Source of the DNA: Candidatus Peregrinibacteria bacterium
GTDB taxonomy: Bacteria > Patescibacteriota > Gracilibacteria > Peribacterales > Peribacteraceae
Assembly (NCBI GenBank): GCA_018648865.1
Contig: JABGQH010000014.1
Location: 1 to 64,000 of the forward strand
Direction of reading: 5' to 3'
Length of the DNA stretch: 64,000 nt
Made by a program: the position numbers and the translations under genes. Positions 62,995 to 64,000 of the stretch are shown here, piece by piece. The first letter of the stretch is position 1; every line of letters begins with the position of its first letter. Below the pieces are notes generated by a model, which saw only the letters and a list, made by a program, of their open reading frames with translations, did not search any database and was not told where the DNA came from.

Positions 62995-64000
62995 GATGCC
63001 ATTGTTTCTATATAAACTTTTCTAGCTTTTGCTCCATTAGATGGACCAATCAAATTTTTGTCTTCCATAATATCTAGTAACCTTGCAGCTCTGGCGTAGC
63101 CAACTTTTAATTGTCTTTGCAACAAACTAGCAGATGCTTTTCCACTTGCTTGTACTACTCGTACAGCCTCAAAGAATAATTCGTCTCCTCCATTATCATC
63201 TGCATCTAAATTGATTGCTGTAGAAGATGCATTTACGATTCCATTTTCATCGGACTCCTCATTATCAAGTGGGATTTCTTCTGTGATCTTTCCTCCACCT
63301 GCGATTTTAACTGCATTAATTACACGCTCTACTTCTTTAGTAGAAATATAAATTCCTTGGATTCGTTGCAATTGAGCTACCTCTGCAGTTAGGTAAAGCA
63401 TGTCTCCTCTACCAAGTAGATCCTCTGCGCCAATACTGTCTAGAACTGTTCGACTGTCTATGGAGCTAACAGTGCGGAATCCTATTCGTGTAGGGATGTT
63501 TGCCTTAATCAGGCCTGTAATAACATCTACACTTGGCCTTTGTGTTGCAATAATTAAGTGTATACCAACAGCACGAGCCATTTGTGCGATGCGTGCGACC
63601 ATCATTTCTGTGTCTCTGCGGAACTGACGCATCATTAGATCTGCAAGTTCATCTACAACAATTACTATGCGAGGAAGCACGTTTTCATCTTCTGTTTGCT
63701 TTTCGTTGTACTCATTCAGATTTCTCGCACCAGCCTCCGAAAGCCTATGCAACCTGCGTCCCATTTCTGCAACTGCCCAACGCAATGCCTGTAATGCTTT
63801 TTCTGAATCTGTAATTACAGGAGTAAGCAAGTGGGGGATTCCGTCATATGGCATAAGCTCAACTCGTTTTGGATCGATCAAAATAAGTTTTAGTTGGTCT
63901 GGTGCATTTTGGAAAAGTAGTGCAGTCAAGAAAGTGTTCATACATACAGATTTTCCAGATCCTGTTGCACCTGCGATAAGTAGATGAGGCATGTTTTCTA
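62991..64000 (-). CDS. ftsK: DNA translocase FtsK/SpoIIIE, C-terminal part (continues beyond window)
   Basis: About 336 residues of the motor and gamma domains; the frame continues past 64000, so the N-terminal membrane region is outside. The Walker A motif is AGATGSGKSV, then DPKRVELMPYDGIPHLLTPV, Walker B IVIVVDELADLMM, and ATQRPSVDVITGLIKANIP. The final winged helix (about the last 65 residues) carries ASASLLQRQLKVGYARAARL, the FtsK gamma domain that reads polar KOPS-like sequences. It pumps chromosome DNA at the division septum. The stop codon overlaps the rdgB start. Confidence 0.96.
   Translation of the reverse strand, partial: ENMPHLLIAGATGSGKSVCMNTFLTALLFQNAPDQLKLILIDPKRVELMPYDGIPHLLTPVITDSEKALQALRWAVAEMGRRLHRLSEAGARNLNEYNEKQTEDENVLPRIVIVVDELADLMMRQFRRDTEMMVARIAQMARAVGIHLIIATQRPSVDVITGLIKANIPTRIGFRTVSSIDSRTVLDSIGAEDLLGRGDMLYLTAEVAQLQRIQGIYISTKEVERVINAVKIAGGGKITEEIPLDNEESDENGIVNASSTAINLDADDNGGDELFFEAVRVVQASGKASASLLQRQLKVGYARAARLLDIMEDKNLIGPSNGAKARKVYIETMAS

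Overview
The window is a 64 kb stretch of a low-GC bacterial chromosome. It shows several features I associate with Candidatus Patescibacteria (CPR): two large VirB4/HerA-type membrane ATPases, a VirB2-like small membrane pilin, an RNHCP zinc-ribbon protein, SLH-domain surface proteins, a B12-dependent ribonucleotide reductase and no biosynthetic operons. TGA behaves as a stop codon (for example at 61561 and 24983), so the recoded UGA-Gly code of Gracilibacteria/Absconditabacteria is not used. The lineage is an inference from gene content; no rRNA is present.

Layout. 1-5.1 kb: partial nrdJ, an unknown protein, RNHCP protein and ychF. 5.2-9.3 kb: an SLH-sortase, a 161-bp tandem repeat array and a VirB4-like ATPase. 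9.4-15.8 kb (minus strand): two receiver-only response regulators, tsf, rpsB with a structured leader, a pseudopilin, pepA and glycyl-tRNA synthetase. 15.9-18.9 kb: a small accessory patch with a Sel1 lipoprotein, a small membrane protein, a candidate toxin-antitoxin pair and three predicted small structured RNAs. 19-24.9 kb: a PrsW-type protease, SLH-Ctp protease, rpsU and gyrB. 25-27.3 kb: two tiny membrane proteins, hisS and tRNA-His. 27.4-37.9 kb: cell-envelope and secretion genes (PKD protein, pilin, 3D/peptidoglycan-binding protein, RlpA-like protein, second VirB4-like ATPase, mltG) plus ybaB. 38-50.6 kb: LOG protein, der, two acetyltransferases, leuS, dnaG, rpoD, DUF378 protein and a UvrD-nuclease fusion. 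50.6-62.1 kb: a defence-like island with a type I restriction-modification operon (hsdM and hsdS fused), a NucS/DUF91-like nuclease, unknown membrane proteins, an ImmA/IrrE protease and a duplicated gene module of unknown function, ending at a NYN ribonuclease. 62.1-64 kb: an unknown protein, rdgB and partial ftsK.

How it works together. Housekeeping genes cover translation (S2, EF-Ts, S21, GlyRS, HisRS, LeuRS, tRNA-His), replication and transcription (GyrB, DnaG, RpoD, YbaB), nucleotide metabolism (NrdJ, RdgB) and wall remodelling (MltG, RlpA-like, 3D/PG-binding protein, Ctp). The two VirB4-like ATPases, pilin, PKD anchor protein and pseudopilin suggest a surface apparatus that moves DNA or protein.

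A recurring feature is promoter placement. A -10 hexamer ends about 5-13 nt before the start codon in at least a dozen genes, usually without a Shine-Dalgarno sequence, which predicts widespread leaderless mRNAs. The clear exceptions are rpsB (long structured leader) and two small membrane genes with strong ribosome-binding sites. The most novel-looking material is the duplicated module at 58.56-61.4 kb, the toxin-antitoxin/small-RNA patch at 17.4-18.8 kb, and the tandem array that repeatedly copies the 3' end of a neighbouring gene.
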